From the NCBI RefSeq assembly GCF_021560175.1, contig NZ_CP091110.1, positions 4,218,501 through 4,282,500 on the forward strand: DNA of 64,000 bases, given 5' to 3'. The stretch is from Neobacillus drentensis (lineage in GTDB: Bacteria > Bacillota > Bacilli > Bacillales > Cytobacillaceae). Position 1 is the stretch's first letter. Every line of letters starts with the position of its first letter. The notes under the pieces are model-generated. The model saw only the letters and a list, made by a program, of their open reading frames with translations. It did not search any database and had not been told where the DNA came from. Below, piece by piece: positions 26,214 through 34,992 of the stretch. Both the position numbers and the translations under genes were made by a program.

Positions 26214-27107
26214 TTAGGAAACAATTGCCTCATTAAACGGAAGCAGCCGCTGTAAACCTCGAAGTTCCATTTCTTTCAATTTATTTAATGCTTTTTCCAT
26301 GGGAATTTGCAGCCCAGCCTGATCCAGTTGACAGGTAACGGGAACATCACATTTTATTTCCGCTAGGATTCTAGACAAATGGAGCATATCTAAATCTTGC
26401 TCTATTTTTGATTTATGTGATTTTGATAAACGGTCAAGGTTCGAAATAATTCCTTCTACATGTTCGAACTCCTTTAAAAGCTTCAGGGCTGTTTTTTCAC
26501 CAATCCCTTTTACCCCTGGATAATTATCACTTGGATCACCCATAAGTGCCTTTAAATCAATCATCTGTCTTGGCATGATTCCCTTTTCTTCATAAAAGGT
26601 TTGTGGTGTATGAACAAGGTAATTACCATATCCCTTTTTGAGTAAAATAACCGAAATATCCTCATCAAGTAGTTGTAGAATATCCTGGTCACCCGTTAAG
26701 ATCGACACATGGGCAGTATCCTTCATTTGCTGGGCAATCGTTCCTATACAATCATCTGCCTCATATCCAGTCAAGCCGATATTAGGAATATCAAAGGACT
26801 CAACCACCTCTTTGACCAAATCAAATTGTGGGATAAGCTCAATCGGAGCCTCGCCCCGATTACCTTTATAATCAGCAAATAGTTCCGTTCGAAAGGTTTT
26901 ACTGCCCATATCCCAGCATACGATTAGATGTGTCGGCTTAAATTGAGATACGGCCGTAAATAAATGTTTAACGAAACCATGAATTCCATTAGTCGGAATT
27001 CCTTTTGAATTTATCATAAATTGGCCTGTTACGGCAGTGGCATAAAAAGCGCGGAATAACAGTGCCATACCATCAACGAGCATTAGTGAAGGCTTTTGAT
27101 TTTCCAA
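26214..27107 (-). CDS. ypcP: 5'-3' exonuclease / flap endonuclease YpcP
   Basis: A 297-residue protein equal to the stand-alone 5' nuclease domain of DNA polymerase I. Metal-binding acidic residues are in LMLVDGMALLFRAF, CWDMGSKTFR, YEADDCIGTIA, SILTGDQDILQLL and MGDPSDNYPGVKGIGEKTA (helix-hairpin-helix). It removes RNA primers and flaps during Okazaki fragment processing. It starts with TTG after AGGGGGA. It stands alone between sspL and the sulfurtransferase gene. Confidence 0.92.
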   Translation of the reverse strand: MENQKPSLMLVDGMALLFRAFYATAVTGQFMINSKGIPTNGIHGFVKHLFTAVSQFKPTHLIVCWDMGSKTFRTELFADYKGNRGEAPIELIPQFDLVKEVVESFDIPNIGLTGYEADDCIGTIAQQMKDTAHVSILTGDQDILQLLDEDISVILLKKGYGNYLVHTPQTFYEEKGIMPRQMIDLKALMGDPSDNYPGVKGIGEKTALKLLKEFEHVEGIISNLDRLSKSHKSKIEQDLDMLHLSRILAEIKCDVPVTCQLDQAGLQIPMEKALNKLKEMELRGLQRLLPFNEAIVS

Positions 27108-27169
27108 TTCTTAGTCCCCCTCTTGGTATACTAAAAAAACAGCACGTCTACCATTATACCATAAGAAGA

Positions 27170-28000
27170 CTAGGATGATGATTCAATTTTATTTTCATCA
27201 TACGAAATCCAGTCACTAAAGCTTCCAACATACAGCTTCACCTTTTCAAAACCTGCTTCCTTTAGTGCCAGAAAATTGGGGGCAGCCGTTACCCCAGATC
27301 CACAATATACGACAATCGATTGATTGGGATTAAGATTGGAAAATCGCTGTAATTGTTCAGGAACCGGCAAATAATGACCAGACCTTACTCCCTCCATCCA
27401 CGGCTTATTAAGAGCGCCTGGAATATGACCAGCTTTTTTATCTATTGGTTCTTCTAAACCAAGATATCGTCTTTCTTCACGTGAATCAATTAAGACCTGG
27501 TTTTGGGTTTCAACAGCTTCCTTGACCTCTTCAAATGTTGCCAGTAATTCGGGCCTTAATTTTAATCGAAAATCAGCCTTTTCAAAAAAGGGAACTTCTA
27601 CAGTTACAGGTAAATTCGATTCGTGCCAAGTTTTAAACCCACCATCAAGTACAAACACTTTTTCATGGCCCATGTATTGCAAAAGCCACCAAAAACGAGC
27701 AGCAAAGGCCCCTTCTCCTTGATCATACGCAATGACAATTTTATCATTATCGATTCCTGCATCTTCGATCTTTCTAATCAAGTTATCAATATCCGGCAAT
27801 GGATGACGACCACCATGCTCCCCGATGGTTCCTGATAAATCTTGTTCTAAATCAAAGTGGACTGCTCCAGGAATATGACTTTGTAAATAGTCTTTTTTTC
27901 CCTGTAATGGGTCAGCCAATGAAAACCGGCAATCAATCACTCTTACATTCTCATCATGTAAATTTCTCAATAACCATTCCTTGTCTTTTACAAACCTCAT
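27170..28000 (-). CDS. Two-domain rhodanese-type sulfurtransferase
   Basis: A 276-residue protein with two rhodanese domains. The catalytic cysteine is in the second domain, in VVYCGSGVTAA; the CGSGVT loop is typical of 3-mercaptopyruvate sulfurtransferases, while thiosulfate sulfurtransferases usually have CRKGVT. It transfers sulfane sulfur to acceptors such as cyanide or thioredoxin. GGAGGGGA precedes the ATG. It begins 17 bases after the dynA stop, so it may be read from the dynA transcript. Confidence 0.87.
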   Translation of the reverse strand: MRFVKDKEWLLRNLHDENVRVIDCRFSLADPLQGKKDYLQSHIPGAVHFDLEQDLSGTIGEHGGRHPLPDIDNLIRKIEDAGIDNDKIVIAYDQGEGAFAARFWWLLQYMGHEKVFVLDGGFKTWHESNLPVTVEVPFFEKADFRLKLRPELLATFEEVKEAVETQNQVLIDSREERRYLGLEEPIDKKAGHIPGALNKPWMEGVRSGHYLPVPEQLQRFSNLNPNQSIVVYCGSGVTAAPNFLALKEAGFEKVKLYVGSFSDWISYDENKIESSS

Positions 28001-28016
28001 CCGGACGTCCCCTCCA

Positions 28017-31000
28017 TTATTCAGATAGCTTTTGCTCTATTTCTCTTAATCGTTCGACCGAAACACCTCCATCTAATGCCGAAAGCAAACTTAAATAAAA
28101 ATCTTCAGCCTGCCCCTCCATTTGTTGTAACAGAAGTGTAAAATTGTCAGTTAATTCAACTACATAATGGTCATTTAGTTTGACCGCTTGTTCTTTTAGA
28201 TAATGGTCTGCCAACGGATTCAGAATTTGGAACAGTTCATCACTCATGAACTTCTTTTCGTTTTTCTCGAAAAAGGACTTTGGATTTTTAAAATAGGATA
28301 GTGCTTTACTGAGATGCTGTTGGCTTACATCCTTAAAGGCAATTGGAAAATCAATTTGATTATTTTCCTTTTTATCAAATACTGAAAAGGAGAGATCACA
28401 GTTTACTTCATGAAAACTCCTCATGAGACGTTCTTGATAATCGATGATCTGCTTTTCCATAAACCGATCTAATCTAACGGTTGTTGCTCTAAGCTCTTGA
28501 GAGAAGTCGTAGCCAAAACTTTCCAAAAATTCTTCAAGACCAGTTTGTAAGGCTCGCTTCAAATTGCGACCATCGTCCCTTAAGGTAGACGGATTAAACG
28601 CCTCTTTAAAAAATTCACTAAACCGCAGGAAGACTCTTTGTTTAATATAAAAAACTAGTTCTTCTGCTTCTTGTATCATTCGATTTTGCATAGTTTCAAC
28701 TTTTTGATTTTCTAACAAATCCTTAATCTTGGCTTTTTGGTTTTCTAATTCAGTTCGTTGTTGTGCTTTACTATTCAGGTCTTGTTGAGAATTGTGGATA
28801 AGTGTAGTAACTAATTCACGTACCCGCAACAATTCCTTTTCTGCGGAGGCAATGGCCATTTCCGTTAGGTCATCGGAAATAAATTGATAAAAGGCCTGCT
28901 CAAATCCTTTCATCCCGGAGGATGATTCCGTATTCCCAGTCGTTTTCTCTTTTAATCCCAGAAGACTAGATAAGGAATAAAGATGGGGATTTCTAATCCC
29001 AAACTTCATTAGATTTTCTTCTACATATTGGGAAACAAATTCCTTTTCCTCGTCATTTTCCGCAAGATCAATGGCATTGATGACGAAAAACATCTTATCC
29101 ATTTGAAAGGATTCCTTTACACGTCCTAACTGTATTAGAAATTCGCGATCTGCCTTCGAGAAAGCATGATTATAATACGTAACGAAGAGGATAGCATCAG
29201 AATTTTTAATATAATCAAAGGCTACACCCGTGTGTCTAGCATTAATGGAATCGGCTCCAGGGGTATCTACTAATGTAATTCCTTTCCGTGTTATCCCACA
29301 ATCATAGTAAAGCTCAATCCATTCCACGTAACAGGATTTTTCTTCCTGAGCCACAAACTCCTGGAATTCGGATAAGCCCGTTTCCTTTACCGTACCAAGT
29401 AATGGAACAAACAGGTTATATCCTTTTTTAAATGCATGTAAAAAGGCAAAATGAGTTTTTTCAATAACAGTTTGCCCTTGCTCAAGTATGATCCGGTCAA
29501 TTAAGGTTACTGCCTCGGAAAATCCAGCTGCATGCAAATCAAAAACCTTTAAGGAACGATTAATATCTTCAAGCATAGCATTTGATTCTTTAAACTTAAC
29601 TAGAACGGTCCCGTGTGAATATTGATCCGTTACTGGCTTGATTTTATTGATTGCTGCCGTGGTTGGATTAGGGGAGACAGGTAATACCTTTTCGCCTATT
29701 AAAGCGTTGGCAAATGAAGATTTCCCCGCACTAAAGGCACCAAATAAGGCAACCGTAAAACCCTTATTCTCTAAACGCTCGGCTTTCTCGGTTAATTCCT
29801 TCGAAATCTTGTGGAAACCAGGCAGGTCTTTGACAAGCTCCGAAGTATATCGCAGCTTTGCCGTTATTTCCTTTAAGTGATTTCCTTTTGATTCCTTTTC
29901 ATCTTTGATGACTACATGGTTCCTCTTTTTTCCCATTAAACTATCAGGCTTTGTTTTCAATTTCTTGAAGTCACCTTGGGAATGAACAACTTCGTATTCT
30001 TCGGCTTCACTTGTGAAGAGATGATAAGGATCTTCCTCTATCGTTGTCTGTGAAAGCAACAGTTCATTTATTTTCTTTTCTCTGTCTAAATGGATGTGCT
30101 CATTCCTTTTAAGATCTTCTAATGCGTTTACATACTTTTCAATTTTCCTATATTCCTGTTCATATCTGTGCTGTAAGCCAGCACTCTGTTCTTTTAATGC
30201 CGCAAATAATATCGTTTTAAAGTCTGTTAACTGATTTCTTGCATTTCTTTTGATTTCATTAGCTACGTCCTCCGTGTAATGAAGGATATAATCACCGGTA
30301 ACACGCGCCCCAGGTTTAACTGTATTTCTTAATAAATCAACTGGAACAGGAATGGAATAGGATTGTGCTAAGCTATGAAGTTCAGGAAGATCAAGCTCGG
30401 CTGCTTTCAACGTACGGAGTAAAAATTCCCTGAGATGCCATTCCAGTTGTGTTTTTGTTTTCTCCACAAGATCCTCATAAAAACTTGTTAATCGTTTATT
30501 TTTCTCCTCTTCCGTTTTTTGTTTGGAAAACAATATACCCACTTTAAATTCAGGCTGACAACTTTCTAAATATTTCTCAGCTAACTCTCTCGTTTGGAAC
30601 GGCATGAGATAGGCAGTCTTCATGATTTGGGCAATTTCCAAATCAAATTCCCTTTCCTTTTTACCCGTTCCCTCTTTGACACCGTTCAACCCAAATACCA
30701 GTTTTTGGTAGTTTACTGATAACTCTTGTTTCTCCTGCTCTGATAATTCATTGAGTACTTCTATTATAGGAGAAAGCGCCTCTCCTTCCTGCTTTTTCAA
30801 TTGGCTTAAGTGGTCTAGTGCAATTTTCTTTAATGAGTGATAAATAGATGGAACTAATAGCTGGTCTTTCTCTGCCAGTTTATCTGCAATAAATTCCTGG
30901 AGCTGCTGAAACTGATTATAAGGGTGATGTTTCTCTTTTAAAGAGGTATAAAAAATTCTTGCAGGTTTTACCCCCCATGATGCAAAAGAATCGATCACAC

Positions 31001-31664
31001 TCGTTTGAAAGTCTTGAAATGTTAATTCCTCATCTTTATGTTTATCAATTTGATTGATGACAAGATATATCTCTTTTCCTGCCTCCGTTAACTCTTTTGT
31101 AAATAAAAAATTTAATTCGGCTTGCACATGGTTGTAGTCCATTACATAAAAAATCAAATCAGCTAAATGGATAGCGGATTCTGTGGCAATCCGGTGAGCA
31201 TCATCAGCCGAATCAATCCCAGGGGTATCCATGATGGTAGTATTTTCCGGTAACATCGATTGACTGTGACTAATCTCCACTTCCTCTATTGTGTCCCCGT
31301 CTTTACAATAATTTTTAACTAGATCGTAGTCATATGGTGCCAAATATAGTCTTGGTTTTTCATTTTTGAAGAATACTTTGGCATAATCCTCACCCGTTTT
31401 TACCTTAACAAGATTTGCACTTGTTGGAATGGGGCTAGCTGGGAGCAAATTCTCGCCAATTACCTGATTGATCATGGTCGATTTACCTGCTGAAAAATGT
31501 CCGCAAAAAGCGATTGAGTACTCCCGATTCTCTAATTTTTTTGCTAGCTGTTTCACTTTTTCAGATTGGACTGGATCATTCTGATTTCTTAAATATTCAT
31601 AAATTGAAACAATTTTTCCTTTAAGTGTTTGAAAAGTTTCTACCCGTTTGGCTGTTTGCACCAT
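28017..31664 (-). CDS. dynA: Bacterial dynamin DynA (YpbR)
   Basis: A 1215-residue membrane-remodelling GTPase made of two fused dynamin subunits, slightly longer than B. subtilis DynA (1193). Each half has its own P-loop (GHFSAGKSTMIN near residue 55 and GAFSAGKSSFAN near 640), switch motif DTPG (MDTPGIDSADD; VDTPGADSIN) and NQID/NAID guanine motif, followed by long helical stalks. DynA tethers and fuses membranes and protects cells against pore-forming antibiotics and phage. AAGGGG precedes the ATG. A separate terminator lies upstream. Confidence 0.95.
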   Translation of the reverse strand: MVQTAKRVETFQTLKGKIVSIYEYLRNQNDPVQSEKVKQLAKKLENREYSIAFCGHFSAGKSTMINQVIGENLLPASPIPTSANLVKVKTGEDYAKVFFKNEKPRLYLAPYDYDLVKNYCKDGDTIEEVEISHSQSMLPENTTIMDTPGIDSADDAHRIATESAIHLADLIFYVMDYNHVQAELNFLFTKELTEAGKEIYLVINQIDKHKDEELTFQDFQTSVIDSFASWGVKPARIFYTSLKEKHHPYNQFQQLQEFIADKLAEKDQLLVPSIYHSLKKIALDHLSQLKKQEGEALSPIIEVLNELSEQEKQELSVNYQKLVFGLNGVKEGTGKKEREFDLEIAQIMKTAYLMPFQTRELAEKYLESCQPEFKVGILFSKQKTEEEKNKRLTSFYEDLVEKTKTQLEWHLREFLLRTLKAAELDLPELHSLAQSYSIPVPVDLLRNTVKPGARVTGDYILHYTEDVANEIKRNARNQLTDFKTILFAALKEQSAGLQHRYEQEYRKIEKYVNALEDLKRNEHIHLDREKKINELLLSQTTIEEDPYHLFTSEAEEYEVVHSQGDFKKLKTKPDSLMGKKRNHVVIKDEKESKGNHLKEITAKLRYTSELVKDLPGFHKISKELTEKAERLENKGFTVALFGAFSAGKSSFANALIGEKVLPVSPNPTTAAINKIKPVTDQYSHGTVLVKFKESNAMLEDINRSLKVFDLHAAGFSEAVTLIDRIILEQGQTVIEKTHFAFLHAFKKGYNLFVPLLGTVKETGLSEFQEFVAQEEKSCYVEWIELYYDCGITRKGITLVDTPGADSINARHTGVAFDYIKNSDAILFVTYYNHAFSKADREFLIQLGRVKESFQMDKMFFVINAIDLAENDEEKEFVSQYVEENLMKFGIRNPHLYSLSSLLGLKEKTTGNTESSSGMKGFEQAFYQFISDDLTEMAIASAEKELLRVRELVTTLIHNSQQDLNSKAQQRTELENQKAKIKDLLENQKVETMQNRMIQEAEELVFYIKQRVFLRFSEFFKEAFNPSTLRDDGRNLKRALQTGLEEFLESFGYDFSQELRATTVRLDRFMEKQIIDYQERLMRSFHEVNCDLSFSVFDKKENNQIDFPIAFKDVSQQHLSKALSYFKNPKSFFEKNEKKFMSDELFQILNPLADHYLKEQAVKLNDHYVVELTDNFTLLLQQMEGQAEDFYLSLLSALDGGVSVERLREIEQKLSE

Positions 31665-31771
31665 TAACTTATTCCCCTTAGCATCGTAGTAATATTTTTT
31701 ATTTTATACGATAATTCAAACATTTCCTATTATGTAATTTCCTTTTGGAGTGAAAACTTTCTGGTAATACT

Positions 31772-31803
31772 AAAAAAGCCAAGGATTTCTCCCTGGCTTT
31801 CCT
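31772..31803 (-). terminator. Terminator after the 27-residue ORF
   Basis: AAAGCCAGGG and CCTTGGCTTT pair on the minus strand and are followed by a T-run, nine bases past the small gene's stop codon. Confidence 0.8.
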
Positions 31804-31811
31804 TAAGAATA

Positions 31812-31895
31812 TTACGATTGAGTTACATTTTTTAAGACGTGCTTCATGACAAATGCATATATAATCACCGTTCCACCAACAAAAGCAAAAGTCAT
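31812..31895 (-). CDS. 27-residue single-pass membrane peptide
   Basis: The peptide MTFAFVGGTVIIYAFVMKHV... has one hydrophobic helix (about residues 2-18) and a short basic tail. It is supported by a GGAAGGTG ribosome site six bases before the ATG, its own terminator, and a Fur-like box upstream (31924-31938). It lies between bpsB and dynA on the same strand. I recognise no named family. Because it is so short the call relies on signals rather than on coding statistics. Confidence 0.5.
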   Translation of the reverse strand: MTFAFVGGTVIIYAFVMKHVLKNVTQS

Positions 31896-31923
31896 TTTTT
31901 ACACCTTCCTTGTTTTCATCACT

Positions 31924-31938
31924 TGAGAATGATTTTCA
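31924..31938. promoter_or_regulatory. Fur-like operator
   Basis: TGAGAATGATTTTCA matches the 7-1-7 Fur/PerR-type box TGATAAT-N-ATTATCA at 12 of 14 positions. It sits just upstream of the 27-residue gene and next to a TATAAT-like -10 element on the minus strand (31940-31946 area). Confidence 0.45.
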
Positions 31939-32001
31939 TTATTATAACCATTTTATCATGAGTGATAATCACTTTCAATAAGCATTTCGGAAGTGTCACA
32001 T

Positions 32002-32571
32002 TTATTTAACAATCTTTGGTATGAAACGGTGACAGTTTCGGAAAGCTTCATCATACTCAGTTAGTGTATTAAGAGCCTTTTCTTCCAAGGGAATTCGGAT
32101 CTTAAGCATTAAAATATTTAAAGCAGTGAAAAGTACAGCGGTAAAAAAAGAGTTAAACAGTAATGGAACAGACATTAATTCAAGTGCGACGACCAAATAA
32201 TTTGGATGTTTTAAATAACGGTATGGTCCTTTTCTAATTACATTTGTATTTGCCAAAACGAGTATTTTTGTATTCCAAAATCTTCCTAAGGAGGTAATAA
32301 CCCATATTCTTACGGCCTGTGCCAAACCAAACAAACATAAAAACAAGGGCCACACAGGAGATATTCCCCTTGGTATCATTAAGGTTTCAGCGGATAAAAA
32401 AATAAAAAAAAGCACATGTAAAAAAAACATATACTTATAGTGCCTTTGCCCAAATTCAATAGCCCCCTGCTGTTTCATCCATTTCTCATTCCCTTTTGCA
32501 ATATAAAGCTCGATGATCCGCTGTATACCGATGACAGATAGTAATAGAATGAATAAAAGTGATTCCTGCAT
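32002..32571 (-). CDS. bpsB: BpsB (YpbQ) isoprenylcysteine-methyltransferase-type enzyme
   Basis: A 189-residue membrane protein with about five hydrophobic segments, of the isoprenylcysteine carboxyl methyltransferase family; the SAM-site motif GPYRYLKHPNYLVV is at about residues 123-136. In B. subtilis BpsB methylates alkylpyrones made by BpsA to give alkylpyrone methyl ethers. Its ATG overlaps the bpsA stop (TAATG), showing tight coupling, and GAGGTGG is the ribosome site. B. subtilis YpbQ is about 20 residues shorter. Confidence 0.88.
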   Translation of the reverse strand: MQESLLFILLLSVIGIQRIIELYIAKGNEKWMKQQGAIEFGQRHYKYMFFLHVLFFIFLSAETLMIPRGISPVWPLFLCLFGLAQAVRIWVITSLGRFWNTKILVLANTNVIRKGPYRYLKHPNYLVVALELMSVPLLFNSFFTAVLFTALNILMLKIRIPLEEKALNTLTEYDEAFRNCHRFIPKIVK

Positions 32572-33659
32572 TATTGCCACCTCAAAAGAAGTAATTCTGA
32601 GCTGAATCCAGGACCGAGAGCTGTTGCAAGCCCCCAGTCATTTTTAGCGATATCCTGCTCCATAAAACGCTTTAATACAAATAAAATGGTAGCTGAAGAC
32701 ATGTTTCCATAATTCTTAAGAACATGATGAGAGATGTCATTCATCGAGGGTTGAATCTCCAGTGATTTTATATAGGCATCTAATACTTTTTTACCTCCAG
32801 GATGGGCAATAAAGTGGTTGATTTGGCTGAGTTCCATTTGCTGCTCAGATAAAAAACCAATCACATTTGGTTTTAACCATGCTTCAATAATATGTGGAAT
32901 GTCTCGAGAGAAAATGACAAATAACCCAGTGTTTCGGATGTTCCAGCCCATCACATCTAAAGAATTGGGCATCAGTGTTGATTGAGCAGCGGCAATATAC
33001 GGTATGGCAGACTTCTTACTATATGCCTCTTTTTTAACTTCATCCCCTATGACCAATGCACAAGCAATACCATCGGCAAATAGCGATGTTCCAATCAAAT
33101 TACTTTTTGAAAGATCATTCTTCTGAAATGTTAAACTGCAGAGTTCAACTGAAAGGACAAGTACTTTCGCCTTAGGGAAGGCCTTACAGTATTCAAAGGC
33201 CCTTGATAATCCTGCAGCCCCCCCAGCACAGCCCAATCCCCAGATTGGCACCCGTTTTATATGGGGATTAAAAGGTAAATGGTTAATAATCCTTGCATCA
33301 ATACTCGGGGTTGAAATTCCGGATGTTGAGATAAAGAAAATAGCGTCAATCTCTTCGTATGAAATGGGTTCATTTAGAAAGCTATTACTTTGTAAGCATT
33401 TCACGATTGCCTCTTTACCGAATGTAACAGCACATTCAATATAGGCATTGTTCTTCTCCTCAAAAGAATGATCTTCTTTAAACCATTCCAAACTTTTTGC
33501 AAAGTATCTTTTTTCAATTTGGCCGTTCTGGAAGGCTTTTAAGAGTCTCTCAATATCCTTGAATGAGCCGAAAAAAAGGTCTCGCGCAAACATAGATGCC
33601 TGATCTTGATTGACTTGAAAAGGGGGGGTGACTTCTGAAACGGATAAAATGGAAGGCAT
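32571..33659 (-). CDS. bpsA: Type III polyketide synthase BpsA (alkylpyrone synthase)
   Basis: A 362-residue chalcone-synthase-like enzyme with a complete Cys-His-Asn triad: C144 (GLGCAGGAAG), H286 (AHPGGKK) and N319 (YGNMSS). In B. subtilis BpsA condenses long-chain acyl-CoA with malonyl-CoA to triketide alkylpyrones, presumed membrane components. GGAG lies eight bases before the ATG. It forms an operon with bpsB. The promoter lies in the 140 bases before 33800. Confidence 0.92.
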   Translation of the reverse strand: MPSILSVSEVTPPFQVNQDQASMFARDLFFGSFKDIERLLKAFQNGQIEKRYFAKSLEWFKEDHSFEEKNNAYIECAVTFGKEAIVKCLQSNSFLNEPISYEEIDAIFFISTSGISTPSIDARIINHLPFNPHIKRVPIWGLGCAGGAAGLSRAFEYCKAFPKAKVLVLSVELCSLTFQKNDLSKSNLIGTSLFADGIACALVIGDEVKKEAYSKKSAIPYIAAAQSTLMPNSLDVMGWNIRNTGLFVIFSRDIPHIIEAWLKPNVIGFLSEQQMELSQINHFIAHPGGKKVLDAYIKSLEIQPSMNDISHHVLKNYGNMSSATILFVLKRFMEQDIAKNDWGLATALGPGFSSELLLLRWQ

Positions 33660-33730
33660 GAATCAGTCTCCTTCTTTATGATTAAGGATATTTTTTCCGT
33701 TAAAGGTAAATTTATTCTCAACTAGTCAGC

Positions 33731-33762
33731 AAAAAAAAAGCTTCCCACTGCTGGGAAGCAAA
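33731..33762 (-). terminator. Terminator before bpsA
   Basis: GCTTCCCA-GCAG-TGGGAAGC hairpin followed by nine T residues on the minus strand; it closes the transcript of the small zinc-ribbon gene. Confidence 0.85.
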
Positions 33763-33870
33763 CGTTTTGAAGGTTGTTGCTGTGCAATTAAATTATATCG
33801 CGGTTTTGAATTTCCTTCATTAGATAAACTTTTCCAATTAACTATTTTCTTTCCTATCATTCTCCTGTGC

Positions 33871-33996
33871 TTATTTTTCGGATTGCTTTTGTACTTCAAT
33901 TTTAATTTTGTTAGTGGCCAATACCCCACACACCTTACAATACTCTTTTTTATCATATAAAAGTCGACAATTCTCGCAATAATATTTCTCCAACAA
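33871..33996 (-). CDS. 41-residue zinc-ribbon protein
   Basis: A small frame beginning TTG TTG GAG at 33996 (the second TTG, 33993, is equally possible). The product MLEKYYCENCRLLYDKKEYCKVCGVLATNKIKIEV has CxxC and CxxC pairs separated by ten residues, the classic zinc-ribbon layout. A weak ribosome site (GTGAGTGATG) precedes it and a strong terminator follows 110 bases on. It is too short for routine detection; a competing 93-residue frame over the same bases shows no domain and is rejected. Function is unknown. Confidence 0.55.
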   Translation of the reverse strand: MLEKYYCENCRLLYDKKEYCKVCGVLATNKIKIEVQKQSEK

Positions 33997-34340
33997 ACAT
34001 CACTCACTTTCTAAAAAAATGAACTATATTATTAGCATATTTTTCTATTTCAAGAGTGTTACCCAATTCAACATATAGGAGCAAAGTGTTCGTGAAGTAA
34101 TATTCAATTACATTTATCACTTGCGGAACAGGGGCGTTCACAGTTTATTCATATTTATCAAACGGGTTAGTGATATAAATCACTGTTATATCAAGTTTTT
34201 ATCATTAACATAGTAATTAGATAAGGAATGAACAATTTGTGAATTTCGCAAATTCATATTTCCCTTTCGTAATTGTTTTGTATTATGAAAGAGAGAAGTG
34301 ATTTATTTATTGTTAATATTCTGAAGGGAGTGCAAGGGGG
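33997..34340 (+). promoter_or_regulatory. Control region of the cba oxidase operon
   Basis: This 344-base gap holds no convincing gene. It contains the Fnr/Crp-type palindrome AGTGA-TATAAA-TCACT (34169-34184); a TAACAT -10-like hexamer at 34206-34211 would put the palindrome close to -41.5, the usual activator position. The rest is A/T-rich without repeats that I could see. Confidence 0.55.
34169..34184. promoter_or_regulatory. Crp/Fnr-type operator upstream of cbaDBA
   Basis: AGTGATATAAATCACT is a 5-6-5 palindrome; each half differs by one base from TGTGA/TCACA. Confidence 0.6.
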
Positions 34341-34490
34341 ATGGCGAAAGCGGAATTGAAAACAAAACAAAAAACAGAAGTGGAAGATAGCTCTTCTCTT
34401 AAAGGGACATTAGCGTCCGTTTTCTTTTTGGGGGCATTTATTATTGTGTCTTGGGTAAGTGTCTATTACCTATTCGTCGAACGTTTTTAA
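34341..34490 (+). CDS. cbaD: Cytochrome ba3 oxidase subunit IIa
   Basis: A 49-residue, single-helix membrane protein: a charged N-terminus (MAKAELKTKQK...) followed by LASVFFLGAFIIVSWVSVYYLFV. This is the small CoxIIa-type subunit that in ba3 oxidases supplies the helix missing from subunit II. An AGGGAG ribosome site precedes the ATG. It starts the operon cbaD-cbaB-cbaA; 25 bases separate it from cbaB. Confidence 0.85.
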   Translation: MAKAELKTKQKTEVEDSSSLKGTLASVFFLGAFIIVSWVSVYYLFVERF

Positions 34491-34515
34491 CTGATTGAAA
34501 GGGGGGTAAGTTGTT

Positions 34516-34992
34516 ATGCATATGCATAAATTTGAAAAAATTTGGCTGACGTTCGGTATTGGCTGCCTTGTCGTTTTTCTTTCAGTGGTGGGCGTCAGCG
34601 CTTTCTACCTAGGCAACAAGCCGGCTAGTTGTTTAACTACTATTAATTCTGAAAAGGTGGATCAGACAAAGCCTTTTGATAAACCCGGTTTACATAAGGC
34701 GGAGGGAAAAGAATGGGATTATGAGTTAGTTTTTGTAGCATCCACATTCTCCTATAATCCAGCACAAGTTAAAGTACCGCTCGGTGCAAAGGTGAAGGTT
34801 ATCGCTACAACAAAAGATGTTATACATGGTTTTGAAATGGCGGGTACCAATATTAATATGATGCTTGAGCCGGGGTATGTCAGTGAATATACGACTACGT
34901 TTGACAAGGCCGGCGAATATTTGGTGGTTTGTAATGAATACTGTGGTACAGGACACCACTTAATGAGTGCAAAGATTGAGGTGGTTAAATAA
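34516..34992 (+). CDS. cbaB: Cytochrome ba3 oxidase subunit II (CuA)
   Basis: A 158-residue protein with one N-terminal membrane helix (LTFGIGCLVVFLSVVGVSAFYLG) and an outer cupredoxin domain. The CuA centre ligands are present: His in DVIHGFEM and the set C-x3-C-x3-H with a distal Met in VVCNEYCGTGHHLMSAKIEV. It takes electrons from cytochrome c and hands them to subunit I. Its stop codon shares one base with the start of cbaA. A GGGGGG ribosome site precedes it. Confidence 0.93.
   Translation: MHMHKFEKIWLTFGIGCLVVFLSVVGVSAFYLGNKPASCLTTINSEKVDQTKPFDKPGLHKAEGKEWDYELVFVASTFSYNPAQVKVPLGAKVKVIATTKDVIHGFEMAGTNINMMLEPGYVSEYTTTFDKAGEYLVVCNEYCGTGHHLMSAKIEVVK

Noticed and set aside
33726..34007. A 93-residue minus-strand frame over the zinc-ribbon gene
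   Set aside because: It runs through a strong terminator, has no ribosome site and no domain; the shorter frame with two CxxC pairs in the same bases is far more convincing.
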